Positions 8,690 through 20,134 are shown, counted from the first letter of the stretch. The stretch: 64,000 nucleotides of DNA from Corynespora cassiicola (GCA_022059125.1 JAEUWY010000008.1:1302001-1366000), one strand, 5' to 3'. Notes: generated by a model not told the origin, from the sequence alone. Translations and numbers: made by a program.

Positions 8690-11405
8690 TTATATTTTGA
8701 AACCGTCATTTTTCGCAATCTGAATGATATTATCCACATCATTTCTGGATCCCACAAAACACGTCCCCTGCTGTTCGCAAGCTGCTCGAAGTGTTGTTGC
8801 GGCATGATTCACCACTACCTTTCCTCTTTCTGTGACGATAAAAGGACCAGGTTCATGCATAGCCTTTGCCCACCATGCATGTATGTGGTTGATTAGTGTC
8901 TCCATTTGCCCAACCCCGGTCGCAGCTGAATGAACGAGAAAGCTGATTCCCTCTATATCCGCCTCTGTTCGGCCTACAATTTGACGGATAAGAAAAATCT
9001 CGTGATAACCCTTGCTGTGGAATGTATGGGAGTACTTGTGCCGATGAGAACCTAACAGGTTTTCCATAAAGTTATCGTGAGGACCTGGGCTGAGCAACTC
9101 ATCCAGGAACAATGATGTACTCTGGTATATAGGGGGCTGGCTGTTGATCTGAGGTACTGGATCAGGATTGCTATATAGGACAGTGAACTCTTGACTGTTT
9201 ACTTGTGCACTCGCATGGATTGTATCTGGCTCAGCGTCTGCCATCCTCACATCCACTGGCGGGTTAACCAAAACATTTTGCCCTAGGGGTTCTCGAAGGT
9301 TCTCTAGACCGCGAGGGTGCTGTGAGCGAGCCTTTAGTGCTCTGTTTTCTCGTATTAAGGCCGCAACTTTTACTCTTAATTTACGGATTTCGTCGCTTTC
9401 ATGATCTATCCGCCTTTTCTTCTGGATATAATCATCAGAGCTATTGCTCGAATTATTCCTTTTTCTCGTCTCGGACGTATTGATTCCTTGAATAAGGTCA
9501 GAGGGGAGTGGTGGACCTAAATCACCATCCTGTTAAAGTATCAGTAGGAGTTTGTGTGTCTTATACTTAGCGCGTACCTCGAAACAAAGCGGGCCAAAGA
9601 TACAACTAAAGAGATCTCGTCGAACAAACTGAAGGTTGACTATATCAACTTCTTGACGCCGGTAGATATTTGGAGCAAACAGAAATCGTTTGTCATCATC
9701 TAGATCTGCCTCGAATGGTCGTCCACACCGTCTCTCTGAGCCTAGATGAATAGAATCGTCCTCAGGTATGTCTTCATTGCGAATGGCCGTTTGCGAGCTG
9801 GCAAGCACAACTGCTTGGATCTGTACCGAGCTAAAGCTGCTAGAGGTAGGGTTGGCTTTGCGGAGGTAATCAAAGGCGAGCTTGGAGCGTGAATCTTGCG
9901 TGGCCAGCTTCTCGGCGGTCGGGATACGAAATCCCAGGTCTAAGACAAATCTGGCAAGCTGTTGCCACAACACTGGGTTTGGTCCCTTAACTGCGGGCTT
10001 ATCCCTGCCATTCTCTTTTCTAGGTGTGAATTTTGTGAGTCCGTCAAAGTGCCGACAGCAAAATGCCCATAACTGGACATAGGCTATTTCAACAATCTTA
10101 TCCAGTTGGCCTTTCAATTCCACATTAAGGCTCTCCGACTTCTGCACACTAATCTTCTCAGGCGGAAAGAAAGACCCAAGTAAGCTTTTTCTTATTGTGC
10201 CTCTCATTTTATTCCCTATTAGTTGCTTCAAGGCATCGCATATTGGCTCCAGATATTTCAGTGTCTCGAAAAAGGTCCACAAGGAAGGGATAAGGGAGGG
10301 TAAATTGACAATGTTTTCCAGTAACACCTTTCTTACAGTTTCGTCTATTACCGAGGGGAATATTACGTGGTCTTTCATCATCGATGAGACATGATCTTTG
10401 TCAGAAGCGGAATATCTTGGGCAAAGGGTCTCCAGTTTTGCGACAGTGACGGAATCGACGACTGAGTACGGTAAGATGATTTGTCCACACTTTAGTATAG
10501 AATCCCATATTCTCTTGACGTGAGCCAAGTAGCGAATCATTTCCTAAGATTCGAGTCAAAAACTGAGAATACAGGGGACACAGGGGGTATAGCCTTACCT
10601 CATCGCACTTCAGAGCTAGTAGACGATGCAAAGCACCAAGTTGGAACTTAGCCCACAAACCCGACATATCCAGGAGAGAGTCAAAAGCGGAAGTTAAAGC
10701 GTAATTTTTTAGGAGTTGGCGGAGGTCCTTTGGCTTAGAATTATCAAGATATGCCCACCATTGGTTCTCAGAGAGCATATCACCTTGACGATGATACAGG
10801 CGTATTTTTCGAAATATCTCTCCATCTGCGGGCCTCTGTTCATTCGTGAAAGATTCAACTATCCTTGATAGTAGAGATTCTGGCGTATCTGCTTTGGTAA
10901 GATATTAGTATAAGTAGAACCGACGTGAATACTTACCTTTCGTGAATAGACGGACAGTCCACCACTGGTCATTATCGTCCAGGAATGATCTTGCTGCTTC
11001 TAGTCGATGAAGACCCGATAGACAGTCTACAAAAACATCAAGGAGTGGTAGCTCTTTTCCCTTATCTAACCGTAGAATTCCGTCCCTCGATGTTCCTGCA
11101 AGGGCCAATGCTTCGTCTAGAGATGCATCATCTACAATGGCATTGATGAAATTCTCTTCCTGCAGCCTCAGACAGCCAATTCTTCGATATATTCCCAGAA
11201 GTCTTTGAGTGTTCTTTAATGAAATTGGTCGGTGTTTTCGTTTGACAAGAGGGTGGTCAAAGTTTAAAGCACCAATCTGAACTCTCGCAAACCCTCGAAA
11301 GCATCTAGCCTTAATCTTCGATAATTCTTCGTCGTCGAAGCATGACATTTTGTTTTGGAAGAGCATGTGTATGCAGGCTGTGACTGATAAGAATACCAAG
11401 CGCAT
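8690..11405 (-). CDS. DUF3723 domain protein
   Basis: Four exons, 11405-10937, 10888-10599, 10543-9578 and 9529-8690, with introns of 48, 55 and 48 bp, give 854 residues in perfect phase. The N-terminal half matches the DUF3723 family pattern: RCFRGFARVQIGALNFDHPL, then RRIGCLRLQEENFI, then FVDCLSGLHRLEAARSFL. After the domain, about residues 595-640, lies a basic and coiled stretch including QKKRRIDHESDEIRKLRVKV and ALIRENRALK, like a basic-leucine zipper. The C-terminal 200 residues are unassigned. The biochemical role of DUF3723 is unknown; it is a common cargo gene of Starship transposons. It is transcribed divergently from a patatin-like gene across about 166 bp. Met20 (11348) is an alternative start. 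No inactivating change was seen. Confidence 0.8.
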
Positions 11406-11571
11406 CCTCGATAGCCGGTGAACCGAATATTGCAGAACGGTTGTCGGGATTTGACTACCGAAACGGAGGACTGAAACCGGGAATTGGGTAACGCATAAGA
11501 CGGGAAGTAGAAAGATCCCAGATAGAGTCGTATAAATACTTCAGGCGAACGGCTTGTTTTGCTGTCAAATC
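11406..11571. promoter_or_regulatory. Bidirectional promoter of DUF3723 and RING/patatin genes
   Basis: Only 166 bp separate the two start codons. A TATAAATA box at 11531-11538 lies 34 bp before the patatin ATG. The sequence CCGGGAATTGGG at about 11478 has a near match (CGGGAATTGGG) at about 15430, upstream of the minus-strand gene ending at 14858. Joint regulation is inferred from the layout only. Confidence 0.5.
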
Positions 11572-14500
11572 ATGGACGCGTACCCGTGGATAACACTCAC
11601 AAGCTCCCCTGGTGGGGGGATGGTGCTAACCCAAAACAGTCATTTAGTCAACGACCGAGCCGACGCCAAGAACATTAGACCTTCATTCATCACAATTGTT
11701 GGGCGAAAACTCAAAACTACGCTTCTTGAGCAGGTCTCGGGAGTCACATCTATTCCTGTGCATCAGCAGGTCTACCTCCGGGCTTTATCGAAGCAGCGAA
11801 GTGGCAACGCGCCCCTCATTGTCATAGACTGCGGTGTGTCCCGTGGACATCAACCAGTCGACAATTTTCCGGGCAACTCAAACACATGGAAAATACCCGC
11901 CCAAGAGAATGCCACCGCTGCACTTGTCGAGAAAATTTTCTCTCCATTCACTAGTGTCATTGTCTACTTCGTATCAGATTTGGGTGGCCTCAAACGTGCA
12001 GCAGAATGGCTTGCTTACCAGGCCATCTCGCCCCCAGCTTCCGACCTGCCCATCTCACCACGCGTTCTCCTAGTGATGGACACAACGTCTGAGTCTTTCG
12101 ACGAGGCTGTAGCAGCGAGCCGAGTGTCCGCTCAGATTCTATTAGCAATGCAGAAGATGAAGCACTACAGTAATCAGGTCCAAGCGCAAAACGATATCGA
12201 CCGCCACTTTCGGGATATCACCGTGCTTGGCTTGAAGTCTTCAATGGACACCCCAACCCTCGGAAGAATATTCAAGAAGCGACTGCTATACCTTTCGGAC
12301 CTGTCGATGCGTGACCGATCTGCAGCTGCAGTGCAGTTCAGCTTCTTCCATTTCCAAGCGCTCTCCAAGAAAGCCATCGGCCATTTCTCTCAGGGAGTCG
12401 AGAAGGTCAACTTCGCGCATATATCTAGACCTTGTGGCTTCTCAACGGAACTCCTTTCACATTGTCTCAAAGACTTTCTAAATCAACTCCCCTCTCAATC
12501 TTGGCTTTGGCATGTTTCTGCACCGCTCTTTGCCTCAGCATTCCTTCTTTCATGCTATCCACCAGGAGCACACAGTAAATATCTCATAGTGCTAAATCTA
12601 GCCCAAATACTAACAAGCCAGACTTTGCACCGGATTTCCTATTCCTTAGCATACTTTCTCCATCCTGTGAGGAAGCAATGTCGGAATACACTACGGATAG
12701 AATTATCCAACGCAAGTTCATGACGAGCGTCCGCGCGGAATTCAATCGACTTTATACTGAAAATCAACCGTCCTTGTTATTGGCCTCTAATACGCATCAA
12801 AAAACTCTCCAAGGACTTCACCCCCATTTGACTCGCTTCAAGAGCCACAGGACATGTTTTTGCTGCTTTATGCGCATGCCAGAAAAGGTACTCGTCTGTG
12901 GACATGCCCTTTGCGATCCTTGCATAAAGACATTCGGGCGGCGTTCATGTTCTGAAAAGAACACCTTCGAGCTTTCCCAGTGTTTACTCTGCGGAGTAAG
13001 CTATTCTAACTCTGTGTTCCGATTTGTACCACCAACAGCTGGCATTCGAGTTCTCACTCTAGACGGGGGCGGAGTCAGGGGGGTTATTCCTCTCAAATTC
13101 TTAGAGAATATCGAAATTACACTGCGCAAGTTTCGCTGTCCAGTGCGTGATTATTTCGACTTCGTATGCGGAACATCAACGGGTGAGTTTCTAGCCTGGT
13201 CCTTGTCATTTACTAATTTGCGTTAGGCGGACTAATTACGATCGGCATGTTCCTACTCCAATGGGATATGTCAGAGTCCCTCCAACGATTCGAGGAAGTG
13301 GCTAAGAAAACTTTCACAAAACGAAAGGACGGGGGGACTTTACTTAGCAAGGCAGTAGAGCTTCTGATATCCTACATTGAGGATGGCCAATATAGCCTTT
13401 CAGCGATCCAAGAGGCATTCAGAGTAACATTTGATTCCGAGATCAAGATGTTCAACCCTTTGCGCAATGACACTAAAGTTGCGGTCACCACGACAACTGC
13501 AGACGGGTCACTTCCTCGCCTTTTCACGAATTACAATGGTGGAAAGCGACCACCGGAATTGGGGTACGATGTTATCCGTGCTGAGAGGCCTCGTGATGAT
13601 GTTTCTGTAAGCGAGGCGTATGTTTTCACAACTGACCCGTCAAGGACCCTGCTGACGATTTTAGGGCATGCTGCACATCTGCTGCACCTTGGTGAGAATT
13701 TTGAATATCGGTTGTCCTATTATCTAGTCTGATGGTCTTTTCAGGTTTTTCAAGCCCAGGGATGTGTTTAGTCTGGGAACCTTCCAGGATGGAGGACTTC
13801 ACCATAATAACCCTGCTGACATTGCTAAATGGGAAACATCGTTTCTTTGGCCTTCTAAGGACCCCGTAGATTTTTTTTTATCACTTGGTACAGGTACAGC
13901 ATCGACAGTACGCTTGCCTAGCCGAACAATGGAACGCTTCTACAAGAGGCTATACAACAGCTGGATGAGAAGCTTGGATGGAGAAGAGGCTTGGAAGAAA
14001 TTCCGAAACACAATTCCTGCAAAGCAGCGCGATCGCTTTTGTCGCCTCAATCTGGAGTTGAAGGGCGCTGAACCTCGCCTTGATGATGTCTCTAGTATCC
14101 CATCATTAAAGTCTCAAGCAACGGAAGCAATCTGCAGCACCGAGAACGATATACGCACCATTATCGATAATATGAAAGCAACTATTTTCTATTTCGAATT
14201 GGATAGCCTACCTACCTATGCGAACGGCCAGTATCAAGCCACCGGGTTCATATTCTGCCGGCTTGATCTTCCAAGTGAAGGACGCCGCCACCTCTACCTT
14301 CAACTCGTCGAGACTTCTTCGTGGTTTATTGTCCAGGGCCAGCCATTCGCTTGTGTTGAATCAATACCACAGAGTTTGCCTCCATTCAAGCGACGTGTCA
14401 GATTTGCGGTGGATGCACCCAACGACATCGTGTCGATATCAATTAGGGGAATCACGAGCGCCTCAAAATTGATCAGCGGCTTCCCAACAACTGTACAGGG

Positions 14501-14645
14501 ATTGATTGATCACCAAAAGCTCGATAGTCCTTTTGGAACCATCGATCACATCAGGACAGAGAAGCCACTGCCTTCTATACCCTCTAAAAGAGTTTCAGCA
14601 AGGCCAGATAGAGGCAACCGGAAGCATCATCGGATGTGGGTATGA
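11572..14645 (+). CDS. RING-like/patatin-like phospholipase fusion protein
   Basis: Five exons, 11572-12574, 12622-13182, 13227-13617, 13665-13691 and 13745-14645, with introns of 47, 44, 47 and 53 bp, encode 960 residues. Exon 4 is only 27 nt. The first 340 residues are a mixed alpha/beta region I cannot assign. Next comes a RING-like cysteine cluster: CFCCFMRMPEKVLVCGHALC, DPCIKTFG and later CLLC. The patatin domain follows with DGGGVRGVIPL (intact Arg), GTSTGGL (Ser nucleophile; intron 2 splits the motif) and DGGLHHNNP (intact Asp). Both dyad residues are therefore present, unlike in the patatin at 2176. Patatins hydrolyse acyl esters of membrane lipids. A RING-like module suggests protein-protein or ubiquitin-type contacts, which is inference. 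Patatin-like genes are a recurring Starship cargo class. The start is the ATG at 11572, downstream of a TATA box. Confidence 0.8.
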
Positions 14646-14857
14646 ATATATTAATGCGAGCCATATCTCTATTTTATTTTATGTTCACTGGTTAACTATT
14701 ACTTATTTGTGTCGTGAATTGTGCTTCTTCGTACTTCTCTGAGATAGGCGAAGATTCCTTCGTCGTCAAGGAAGTATTCAGCACGTACATTCACCAATAA
14801 CCGTTTCTGTTTAAGGAATTTGGAAACAACAAAATTTTCGTCTATGTATGACAATGG

Positions 14858-15334
14858 CTAAATATTGGCATAGATTGCGCATCGTTTTCTAGGAGAGAGA
14901 TTTTCGTAAAGAGATATCCATTTTCCAAACGAAGTGTTCCCAGGCGAGACTTCATTCCCTATGACTCGTTCTTCTGGAATCGTACAAAGTTTAGATAAGG
15001 TGGCATACGATGTCCTCCGCCCTTGTGTTGATTTTTGTTTTGAGGGAAATGGCGGTGTCGATAAGAATAGAACAACCTCTAACTCATTTATTGTGACTGA
15101 ATCAAGCTGGATTCGATGGTTTGAGAGGAGTTTGGCCAATTCCTTGATTCTACCACAGAGAATTGTTCCTGCAGCCTTCCTGTGGAGGACTTCTTCCTCC
15201 TCCGAGTCTTCGAGAATCTTGTAAACGACACGTTTATTTGGGGCAGCAAAGCGAATAGAATGTTCAGACTCCCACTCCCAGTTGGGGTAACTTGGAGACA
15301 TAGTAGAAGAATGATGCACTAACTCTGTATTCAT
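14858..15334 (-). CDS. Hypothetical protein, 158 aa
   Basis: Uninterrupted ATG-started frame with a balanced, charged composition, including KILEDSEEEEVLHRKAAG. No signal peptide, membrane segment or known motif is visible. It converges with the RING/patatin gene, leaving 212 bp between them. An internal Met12 is an alternative start. It could be a short lineage-specific gene or a chance frame. Confidence 0.35.
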   Translation of the reverse strand: MNTELVHHSSTMSPSYPNWEWESEHSIRFAAPNKRVVYKILEDSEEEEVLHRKAAGTILCGRIKELAKLLSNHRIQLDSVTINELEVVLFLSTPPFPSKQKSTQGRRTSYATLSKLCTIPEERVIGNEVSPGNTSFGKWISLYENLSPRKRCAIYANI

Positions 15335-16202
15335 CCCAGCTTAAGTACCTCAATTCGATATCTGGTACAGGTATAGTCGGGTGTGATTGTACAGAGAACG
15401 GGTATCCGAAATTCTGCGGGGCGCAGGAACGGGAATTGGGAACCGGAACCCGGGAACAGAAAACAGTATCATGAGGAACGGTGAGAACACGTAAATTTAA
15501 GGTTTACTTGAAACAGTTTCCACCAGATAACTTTGCCGACCCTTTGTTCCTATTATGAACACCATGAAATCCATTTTATTCCTCTTCGGCAATTCCTTCG
15601 GTCAAATCATTACGTTCGAGCAAATGCTCCCGGTACTGCAGTCCAGTTATTCGAATCAATGCTGAATATGAGGTGGCACGTAAGTACTCTCCATTTTTTT
15701 CCCAATAGTGTTCTCCTTAATGTTTTCGATTAGCTAACTATCGCAATGCAAGCTGTGAAGCGACAGTTTCATTCAACAACTCTACTTTTCTGCCATCCAG
15801 TGTTTTTGCATTATCGAAGCAAGGTGCCGGAGACCAAAAAGCGAGATTCATAATCCCAGATAGTGCACCAAATAATAAAAAACAGTAGAATGGTATATAC
15901 TTATGTTGGTACTTCCCAGATACTAACCGGAAACCTTCGTGATATTGGGAACGCTGCTATGATCGTTGAGTACCGTTCAAATACCACTTCATATGACAAC
16001 TGTTAGAGCTATTTAGAGCTGGATTATGAGTTCGCTGAATTATTGCTAATTTAATCACTTCATTTGTGAATTCTGGCAATACTAGTCGGATATAGAGCAG
16101 CATAACCTAGAGAACGTTCCAATATCCAGAAACCTGTCTCAAATGACGAACACAGTATGAATAAATCTCGTCATGAGGATAGAATCAATTCATTTTTGCT
16201 AT
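15335..16202. other. Intergenic, no gene seen
   Basis: Apart from the CGGGAATTGGG motif near 15430, which may belong to the promoter of the minus-strand frame at 15334, this AT-rich stretch shows only short frames with no motif. Confidence 0.5.
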
Positions 16203-17093
16203 CTATTCTACAAACTGGAATAGTACATATGCTAAAACGAGGAAGGAGGCTTGAACGGTATTGGCGCCCGCGCCGTTTACGATCGGAGAATTAGCTATGG
16301 GGGTGGCCCCAATTGAACTAACATTAGAAGTACTGAGCCCAGTAGACAAAGGTATGTTAGGTCTGTAATTTTCGGAACTAACTCCAAGTACGGAAGTATA
16401 ACAAATCGGGGCAGACGTCATGTTCGCTGTTGCAGTTTTTGTAATTGCGTTCTGCAGATATTGGTTCTGAAGCCCCCCCGGATTCAAGCTAAACACCATT
16501 CCAGCGTGACAGTGGGAATTATTCAAAGTCTGCGCACAAAAGAACCATTGAGGCTCTAGAGTGGTAACTTCATAATCGACTATGAACATGCCGCTAGTAT
16601 TTCCAGGGTTAAATTGGCGGAAACCGGTATCGAATCTTCCATTTGATCGACAGGGGTTTAGGAATCCACTTTGGGTCAATGTATGATTGAGGCTGAGAAA
16701 GTTGAAGGAAATAATGTTACCGACTGAAGCATTGATTGCCGGCGGGGAGAACAGCAGCTTCCCTGCAGCACCTACGATGACGGTAGATGTGGGAGCTTGG
16801 CTGCTTGTTCCATGCCATGTAATTGTCGTCGACGGCTTTATAGTATTACCGTTCGAAGACAGGTAATTAAGGTGGCAAGAATTTGATGTTGGTGTGGTGG
16901 TATTGCTGAAAGTCCGAGTCCAGGATGGTAAAGAAGGCCTGAAAGTCGTTCTCTCTAGCCACATATCTGTTCTTGATATGCACGTATTTGTGTGGGAAGT
17001 TGAAAACACTGCATTCTCAGCTGCTACTTTTGATGCAACAGAGAAAGGCTGTAGGGTTGATAGAACTATAACGAAGATCCAAAGAGAAAACAT
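16203..17093 (-). CDS. Cupredoxin-like extracellular protein, probably GPI-anchored
   Basis: Single exon, 296 residues. Residues 1-20 form a signal peptide ending near VAS. The centre (about 105-210) is a cupredoxin fold: a VIVGAAGKLLFSPPAINASV start, a His in the LNHTLTQSGF turn, and the C-terminal ligand loop PQWFFCAQ...SHCHAGMVFSLNPG. His, Cys, His and Met are all in the expected places for a type 1 copper site. A Ser/Thr/Asn-rich stretch with several N-glycosylation sequons follows. The last 20 residues are hydrophobic (ASFLVLAYVLFQF) after small residues, as in a GPI signal. Fungal proteins of this class are wall-associated and mostly uncharacterised. It is transcribed divergently from the 783-aa orphan with 328 bp between start codons. 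Confidence 0.75.
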   Translation of the reverse strand: MFSLWIFVIVLSTLQPFSVASKVAAENAVFSTSHTNTCISRTDMWLERTTFRPSLPSWTRTFSNTTTPTSNSCHLNYLSSNGNTIKPSTTITWHGTSSQAPTSTVIVGAAGKLLFSPPAINASVGNIISFNFLSLNHTLTQSGFLNPCRSNGRFDTGFRQFNPGNTSGMFIVDYEVTTLEPQWFFCAQTLNNSHCHAGMVFSLNPGGLQNQYLQNAITKTATANMTSAPICYTSVLGVSSENYRPNIPLSTGLSTSNVSSIGATPIANSPIVNGAGANTVQASFLVLAYVLFQFVE

Positions 17094-17299
17094 TACGATA
17101 CTGACTCTTCACTAGCATGTTAACGATTTATCCCCCTTATAGTTCATTATCTAGACACATAACCTGAAAACCGGCCCTGGATCCAGTAGCCCGACACTTG
17201 GTAAACGGTAATCCGGACGCGATTCCCAGTGACCGCAATCCGAAAACTGTGCCGTGAGATATTTAATCTCACCTGCTGATTCCCGTTTTTAGTATATAC

Positions 17300-17306
17300 T
17301 ATAAAA
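17300..17306 (+). promoter_or_regulatory. TATA box of the 783-aa orphan gene
   Basis: TATAAAA lies 116 bp before the ATG at 17422, inside a run of alternating TA. The leader between them is rich in CA and CT, which is typical of fungal 5' untranslated regions. Confidence 0.45.
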
Positions 17307-17421
17307 CCTTTCGGGGGTGTCTACTTGTAAGATAGACAAGAACCTAACTTGAGTTGACCTCAAATTTTCATCTAACACCAATCTCTACAAACCCACATAC
17401 ACAGGACAAAAACCATTTTCA

Positions 17422-19773
17422 ATGGCATCTAACGAAGTAATCACGCCTATGGCTGAGTTCGTCGGTCCATCAACTTTTTCCCCACCTGTTAATCGATCCC
17501 TCAAACGAGCAAGCCCTAGTCAGGACCCTCAACCTCCCGAAAACAAAGACAAAGCCAATGAAAAGAGGCAGCCACAAGTTTTACCACCGTTCCAAAATAT
17601 CCGCCATCCAGAAGTACAAAGCAAACCGGTACTCATTCATCTTGATGATGACGATGACGATGGCGATGAAGATATGTCGGTCGACGAAGAAGATGTTCAA
17701 TCCCAGCAGAATTTGTTGGATATTGGCGCTAAATCCCAAGCCGAACGTCGCTCTACACCCACGAAGATCCCTGAGGAAATTCGTAGGATGAATAGGGAGT
17801 TGTCACCTCTGGTGCGGCAATGGTGGAAGGGCGGTGCTATCCCAAAGTCCCATGAAGCATCTTTTGGCAAGATTGAAATCAAGGTCAACAAAATCTGTCA
17901 TGAAATCGCTGAAAAAGAGTTTGCAGAAGCACTCCAACAAGAGTTGAGAAAACAAGTGGATGCCAAACAGATAGCTCCAGATGATGAGTCCAAGAAGCAG
18001 CAGTTTAAAAAGGACTTCTGGGAATATGGTTCAAGGTCAACACTCGATTCTGAGGAGCCAAAATGGAACTTCTCTTATTTCGATGAGCTCTCCCCCGGCG
18101 AAAAACCCCAGGCCTGGATGCATAAATGGAAGTCTTATGCCGAAGTTTTTCGCTTTCCAAAATCTCAAATCCAAGGGCATATTCTGAGCCTAGGAACTTC
18201 AATGAAGAAGGTGGAGAAATTGAAAGAGCAAATCAAAAACTTGCAGGTGGATGAAGTCACTGATAAAATGGAAGAAAAAAAGGAGGGAGCAAAAAGTTCC
18301 CACGAGGAACTGACTAGAGAGCTTTCTAAGACCAAGAAGAACGTCATCGAAGGTGCACTTATCTTTACCCAGATAATAGACGATCATCAACTGGAGGCAA
18401 AACTCCTCATTCCAGATCAGTACAAAGTGCTGTTTTCCGATCTGGTTAACGAATCTGAAGCAACCAAAAGTACCCATCGAAAGTTTCTTTCTAACTTGAT
18501 GAACCCTCTTGAGGAGCAAAAAGAGATTTGGGAGGTCGCTCGGCCCGAGATGAAGGCTTTTTTCCAGCAAGCTGTCAACTCCCAAGGGAATATACCCAAA
18601 ATGAAGGAAATTGTGGATGGGATGAGAGAAAAGAATGAAAAACTTGCTTTAACAAACCAAGAATTGGGCATCGTCTCTTACGATCATCAAATTCCGTATT
18701 CGGATATGAAGGCCATCGTCCGCAATAAGGAGAGGAAACAAGATGACGAAGTTGAAAGGAGATTGAAGAAGATCAAAGCCTTAATGGCGGTATGGTGGGA
18801 TCATAGCGATCTACAGAATGTGTTCCCATCTCAGGTTGGAGATGTCCGACTGTCAGACGAGCAGCTTCTTCAACAAAGAGAAAAATTGCTGAGAATAACG
18901 CAAGGAGAGGGCAGCCAGTCGCTATTTGAGAGCTTGTCTTCTAGTTCTCTCGATACCGTGCCTGAACCAAAATCGAGTTCCCCCGAAACTGCGTCCCAAC
19001 TAGCATCACATTCATCCAACCCGCCTTCGACGGATATCGAAAATATCATTGAGGAGTTCGAGCTCGAAGATGACACAATACAAATGATGCTCTATGATGA
19101 TGGAAGAACAGAATACGGCAAGATCGAGGCAACCCGACCGTGCCGAACAGGCAATATAAGATTTAGCCGTTTTATCGTCAATGCTGGAACCGAAAGTGCG
19201 CCTTTCTACAAGGTAATCAAGGGATCCGATTTAGGACCAGGGGGTGCCGAAACATTCCACGAGAACAAGTGGCAAAGCCTACATACCAGATTTGATCTAG
19301 CCACTCGAAAACAATCGATGAAGCAAGTTGGTGGCTGCACGATTAAATCCATCGGACCGTGCATCGAGATGGCTCAGGAGTCTTCGCCTCGATTGACGAA
19401 GAGTGGCAAGCCGTACCGCCCAGACATGTATGTCAAGGTGCAATACCACGAAGACAAAGCGAAAAACCCCGATTCAGACAGCCATTCAACAATTGAGTGG
19501 TTGACTAGAACTGAGTTGGGCCAGTTGATGGGAAAGAAATACGCCGAAACTCAGGAGAAGATTTTGATGGTAAAGTATAAGAAGAGACAGATGTACTTTG
19601 ACGAATGCAAGAAACAACAACTGAACCCCGAAACAAAGAAACCTCTCTCGGCTGAAGATTCTGAGGTATACCCTTGGTTGCTTTCAGATGACGCGGTTCT
19701 ACCTAAAGCTACAGTAACGAAACAGACTGATAATGATGGAGATCACGATATGGGGATGGATGAAGATTTGTAG
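17422..19773 (+). CDS. Orphan coiled-coil protein, 783 aa, intronless
   Basis: One uninterrupted frame with a good start context (TTTTCAATGGCA). The N-terminus (1-100) is Pro/Ser-rich and ends in an acidic tract, DDDDDDGDEDMSVDEED. Residues about 105-490 are highly charged and helical with coiled-coil character, for example KKVEKLKEQIKNLQ and ELTRELSKTKKNV. A Ser-rich hinge follows at about 495-550. The last 230 residues look globular, with IQMMLYDDGRTEYGKIE, and end in a second acidic tail with DHDMGMDEDL, echoing the first tract. I see no signal peptide, membrane segment or catalytic motif, and do not recognise the family. Having no intron in 2.35 kb is unusual beside its multi-intron neighbours. 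Its position among Starship-type cargo suggests an accessory gene; any killer or nuclear role would be speculation. Confidence 0.7.
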   Translation: MASNEVITPMAEFVGPSTFSPPVNRSLKRASPSQDPQPPENKDKANEKRQPQVLPPFQNIRHPEVQSKPVLIHLDDDDDDGDEDMSVDEEDVQSQQNLLDIGAKSQAERRSTPTKIPEEIRRMNRELSPLVRQWWKGGAIPKSHEASFGKIEIKVNKICHEIAEKEFAEALQQELRKQVDAKQIAPDDESKKQQFKKDFWEYGSRSTLDSEEPKWNFSYFDELSPGEKPQAWMHKWKSYAEVFRFPKSQIQGHILSLGTSMKKVEKLKEQIKNLQVDEVTDKMEEKKEGAKSSHEELTRELSKTKKNVIEGALIFTQIIDDHQLEAKLLIPDQYKVLFSDLVNESEATKSTHRKFLSNLMNPLEEQKEIWEVARPEMKAFFQQAVNSQGNIPKMKEIVDGMREKNEKLALTNQELGIVSYDHQIPYSDMKAIVRNKERKQDDEVERRLKKIKALMAVWWDHSDLQNVFPSQVGDVRLSDEQLLQQREKLLRITQGEGSQSLFESLSSSSLDTVPEPKSSSPETASQLASHSSNPPSTDIENIIEEFELEDDTIQMMLYDDGRTEYGKIEATRPCRTGNIRFSRFIVNAGTESAPFYKVIKGSDLGPGGAETFHENKWQSLHTRFDLATRKQSMKQVGGCTIKSIGPCIEMAQESSPRLTKSGKPYRPDMYVKVQYHEDKAKNPDSDSHSTIEWLTRTELGQLMGKKYAETQEKILMVKYKKRQMYFDECKKQQLNPETKKPLSAEDSEVYPWLLSDDAVLPKATVTKQTDNDGDHDMGMDEDL

Positions 19774-20134
19774 CAGGTCTAATTGTAGTGATAAAGCAAA
19801 CTAATAAGGACGGACATAGTGGAACGGGGAGGGAACTAGAGAACGCTTATACAGTCTATCTCACTTGGCTGAGTGAATCTAGATAAAAACTACAAGTAAA
19901 AAAATTAAAAAACTCTTTATACGTACTGATTTAATGTGAAATGAGCGTATCTTTACTTTGCGTGACCAAAGAATTTTGTATTTTTTGAATAAAACGATAA
20001 ACAGCATCATCAAAACTGATATCTAAACAGGCAGAGCGATAGCAATTAGATCATCGGTTGTTTCTGATACGTTATCCCCCTTTCCCTTAGGAGTAACCAA
20101 TGAGCAATATTTCTACTTACTTTTTTAAATCAAT

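Noticed and set aside
17558..19076. Multiple short ORFs inside the 783-aa gene
   Set aside because: Shadow frames of a single long coding region.
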